NCBI GenBank assembly: GCA_000621985.1
Contig: JHWW01000009.1
Location: 89,051-153,050 of the forward strand
DNA length: 64,000 bases
Reading direction: 5' to 3'
Source: Lachnospiraceae bacterium V9D3004
GTDB taxonomy: Bacteria > Bacillota > Clostridia > Lachnospirales > Lachnospiraceae
Numbering within the stretch: the first letter of the stretch is position 1; each line of letters starts with the position of its first letter. A model generated the notes under the pieces. The model made no database searches, was not told the DNA's origin, and saw nothing but the letters and a program-made list of their open reading frames with translations. Positions 61,979 through 64,000 of this stretch are shown here, piece after piece. The translations under genes and the position numbers were made by a program.

Positions 61979-63034
61979 TTAATTCGGTGCATATACTTTT
62001 ACACAAGAAAAACCTATTCCACCGCACTCCTTGTCTTCTTCATTATATAACACCATATATATTTTTCCGTTATTCATTACCTTCATACTATATAATCCAT
62101 ATTTATCACTATCAGTTTTTGATGAATCATCTGCGAACACAGGATCATTTTCAGGATTATATATTATGTTAAATTCATCATGCTTTGTATCACACTGATA
62201 TATTCCGTTTTTATTGCAATAATATATTTTCCCGTTTTTTATATCACAGCCTGTGAATTGTACATAAGAGCAATACTTTCCTTCAGAATCCATTTTTGTT
62301 CCTATCATTGTGTCACCCAGTGGCAGTGTATATTCATTCTTTAATTTTCCGCCTATTGAATATTTAAATATTTTTTTGTTATTATTTGTATACAAATTGC
62401 CGGATTCATATTTTATATAATCCCCTTTTAATTTTACAGAATTAATCCACTTTTTCTTGTTAACGTCATATGTTTTTATATAATAATGATATTTCCAATC
62501 TTTTGTAAATGTCTGGATGACGCAATATATTTTTTTATTCTTTTCAAGTATGTCACATATATCAACTTGCTTTATTTTTTTGTTAATAGCATTATCTTTC
62601 CTACAGTTTATTATTGTTCTTTTTGGGTGGTTTTTTTTATCAGTTGATGAGATATTTATTCTATTCCCTGCAGTATTCGCAACATATAATACATTCTTTT
62701 TACTTGTAAATATATAATTGTCTGAACTCCTGTATGACTTATCAATATAATCCGTAATTTTTCCCGATGAGTTAATACGTTTTTCTGCAATCACTCTGTA
62801 TTCTTTATCATTCTTTGTCATATATGATTCATTTACTAATATAAGCAGATCATTTTGTTCTGATTGTATTTTGATAGATTGAATCTGATATGTATCATTA
62901 ATTATCGTGTTTGCATAAATAGTATCAGATACGGAATACTCCGCTGCTTCCATAATCTTCGAGCTAGTAAATATCTGCATCATACATATCGCACCACATA
63001 TAAATATACCTCTTTTTATTATATTCATTTTCAT
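61979..63034 (-). CDS. Secreted protein of unknown function, possibly beta-propeller-like
   Basis: About 351 residues. Signal peptide (4-30 from the ATG, KRGIFICGAICMMQIF), then many short strand-turn repeats with Tyr/Asn/Lys (IYCVIQTFTKDWKYHYY, NLYTNNNKKIFKYSIGGK, GKIYYCNKNGIYQCD) as in propeller repeats. I know no specific family. Start ATG at 63034 has AGGAGG at 9 bases. Strongly A+T-rich. Confidence 0.6.
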   Translation of the reverse strand: MKMNIIKRGIFICGAICMMQIFTSSKIMEAAEYSVSDTIYANTIINDTYQIQSIKIQSEQNDLLILVNESYMTKNDKEYRVIAEKRINSSGKITDYIDKSYRSSDNYIFTSKKNVLYVANTAGNRINISSTDKKNHPKRTIINCRKDNAINKKIKQVDICDILEKNKKIYCVIQTFTKDWKYHYYIKTYDVNKKKWINSVKLKGDYIKYESGNLYTNNNKKIFKYSIGGKLKNEYTLPLGDTMIGTKMDSEGKYCSYVQFTGCDIKNGKIYYCNKNGIYQCDTKHDEFNIIYNPENDPVFADDSSKTDSDKYGLYSMKVMNNGKIYMVLYNEEDKECGGIGFSCVKVYAPN

Positions 63035-63053
63035 TATCGTTAACCTCCTGTAA

Positions 63054-64000
63054 CTAATCCGCATAACTTAAATCACGTATATTCTCACTCCACAATACAC
63101 CTAATCCATTAGGACTTTGACGAGAAAACGTGTATAACTTTTCTAATTTAAATTGATCATTATAACCTTCAATATCATATTCAGAGCAATTTGGAGGACA
63201 GTCATTATTCCAACATGCTAATATATTGGCACATGCTTTTTGGGCTGCTATAAATCTACATCTATAAAACTCCGTATTATCAGTATTTTTTATTTTGGAT
63301 GATACCTGGGGTAAATTTTGTGATAAAATATAATTTCCACCATAATTAACATATGCTCTATGTGCATATGTGTCTCCCATTATATGCATTGCAAACCCCA
63401 ACATTATTAATGCCGCTCTATGATTTGTAAAACTGTAACCATATTCATTTTTCATCCCTTTTAAAATATTAATAATACAGTCTTTGTTTAACTGTGGCTT
63501 CACAATAGCACATTCATTATAGTCTCCAGCATAATTATCCGGATAATTCATTTTTTGAGCCTCAGATATACCTTTATTATTGCATTTAATTGCCATATTC
63601 ATTATATATTCATACACTTTTACATAATTGTATCTACTTGTTATTGCATGAAACATTCTCAAATCTAACTTCCATGGATTTTTTTCAGTACCGTCATAAT
63701 AATCAGCCGAATACCATTTATCTGGTGCTTTAACTCCGATTTTAACAATTATTAATTCTGAAGAGGTTAATCCTCCTGATTTTTTATTAGCATATTCAAC
63801 AGTATCAATATGCCCTTCAAAATCTTTTGCAATTTTCACACCTTCCTTCAACCTCTTTTGAATAATCGTCTGCAGTCTCCTCATTCTCAAACTCTTCACA
63901 TATTTCCTCGCAACTATCGCCTTCATAATACAGTTCGTTAAAATCATCATATATCTTACATGCATATTCATAATCAATTAAATAAAATTCAAGCTCTTCG
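63054..64000 (-). CDS. Protein of unknown function, frameshifted, 5' end outside window
   Basis: Two frames join to give the protein. The right part (63999 to about 63855) encodes an acidic stretch (EELEFYLIDYEYACKIYDD, EEICEEFENEETADDYSKE). After a TTTT run at 63856-63859 the coding sense continues in another frame with KRLKEGVKIAKDFEGHIDT to the stop at 63054. One extra A in the (minus) AAAA run would explain it. The segment RAALIMLGFAMHIMGDTYAHRAYV with spaced His, Asp and His recalls the zinc-dependent phospholipase C fold; this is a guess. Possibly a sequencing error or real decay. Confidence 0.5.

Overview
The window looks like a chromosomal segment of a low-to-mid G+C Gram-positive anaerobe of the Clostridia, most likely family Lachnospiraceae (genus not determinable from sequence alone). 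The signs are strong AGGAGG-type ribosome binding sites, IreB-RuvX-DUF1292 and YlbF-RNase J neighbourhoods, ThiI with a dedicated cysteine desulfurase, MurE with the meso-diaminopimelate DNPR motif, several secreted proteins with lysine-rich Ig-like domains joined by Pro/Thr/Ser/Ala linkers, and a DUF6145-like protein. Most genes lie on the minus strand. No rRNA, CRISPR array, prophage or replication origin is visible.

Left part (0-40 kb) is largely core genome. A DUF1294 gene fragment and tRNA-Pro(GGG) are followed by a secreted transglutaminase-like protein, a UDP-sugar pyrophosphorylase, a PHP hydrolase, a probable tRNA wobble-uridine modification pair (U32/TrhP-like plus TrmR-like methyltransferase), an MltG-like stub, YlbF and RNase J. 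Next come DUF1292-RuvX-IreB, MtaB, an HPr-like protein without its catalytic histidine, ThiI-cysteine desulfurase, RsmE, a secreted esterase, an inositol-monophosphatase-like protein and a phosphoesterase. A complete BceAB-BceRS antimicrobial-peptide module follows; its regulator overlaps murE, itself directly after dapF, so envelope synthesis and envelope defence are physically linked. Further along are a Cys/Met PLP enzyme, OGG1-like glycosylase-CarD, DusB, CoaX, ArgF, stomatin-NfeD, TrmH, a coiled-coil protein, PrfA-PrmC-DUF1385, L31 and Rho.

A short accessory island sits between rho and argH (40.9-43.7 kb). It holds a broken HicB-like gene, a HEPN/nucleotidyltransferase pair, an orphan RelB/DinJ antitoxin, a mobile-element-like remnant, a small XRE regulator and about 500 bp of non-coding DNA made of two very large imperfect palindromes in tandem. 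This foldback region is the strongest unexplained signal in the window.

Right part (43.7-64 kb): argH, MscS, YesL/DUF624, DUF1015, an AI-2E-type transporter, a decayed surface-protein gene, a DHH phosphoesterase, tRNA-Thr(CGT), a secreted amidase, a metal-efflux operon (HMA chaperone, P-type ATPase, ArsR/SmtB regulator) with a clear self-operator, a coiled-coil protein, a secreted beta-helix protein and topoisomerase III. After about 60 kb the sequence becomes visibly A+T-rich. It carries a transposase-like fragment, secreted proteins with few recognisable relatives, an ORF whose start appears to be AUA and a frameshifted gene that runs off the end; this looks like acquired or fast-evolving DNA.
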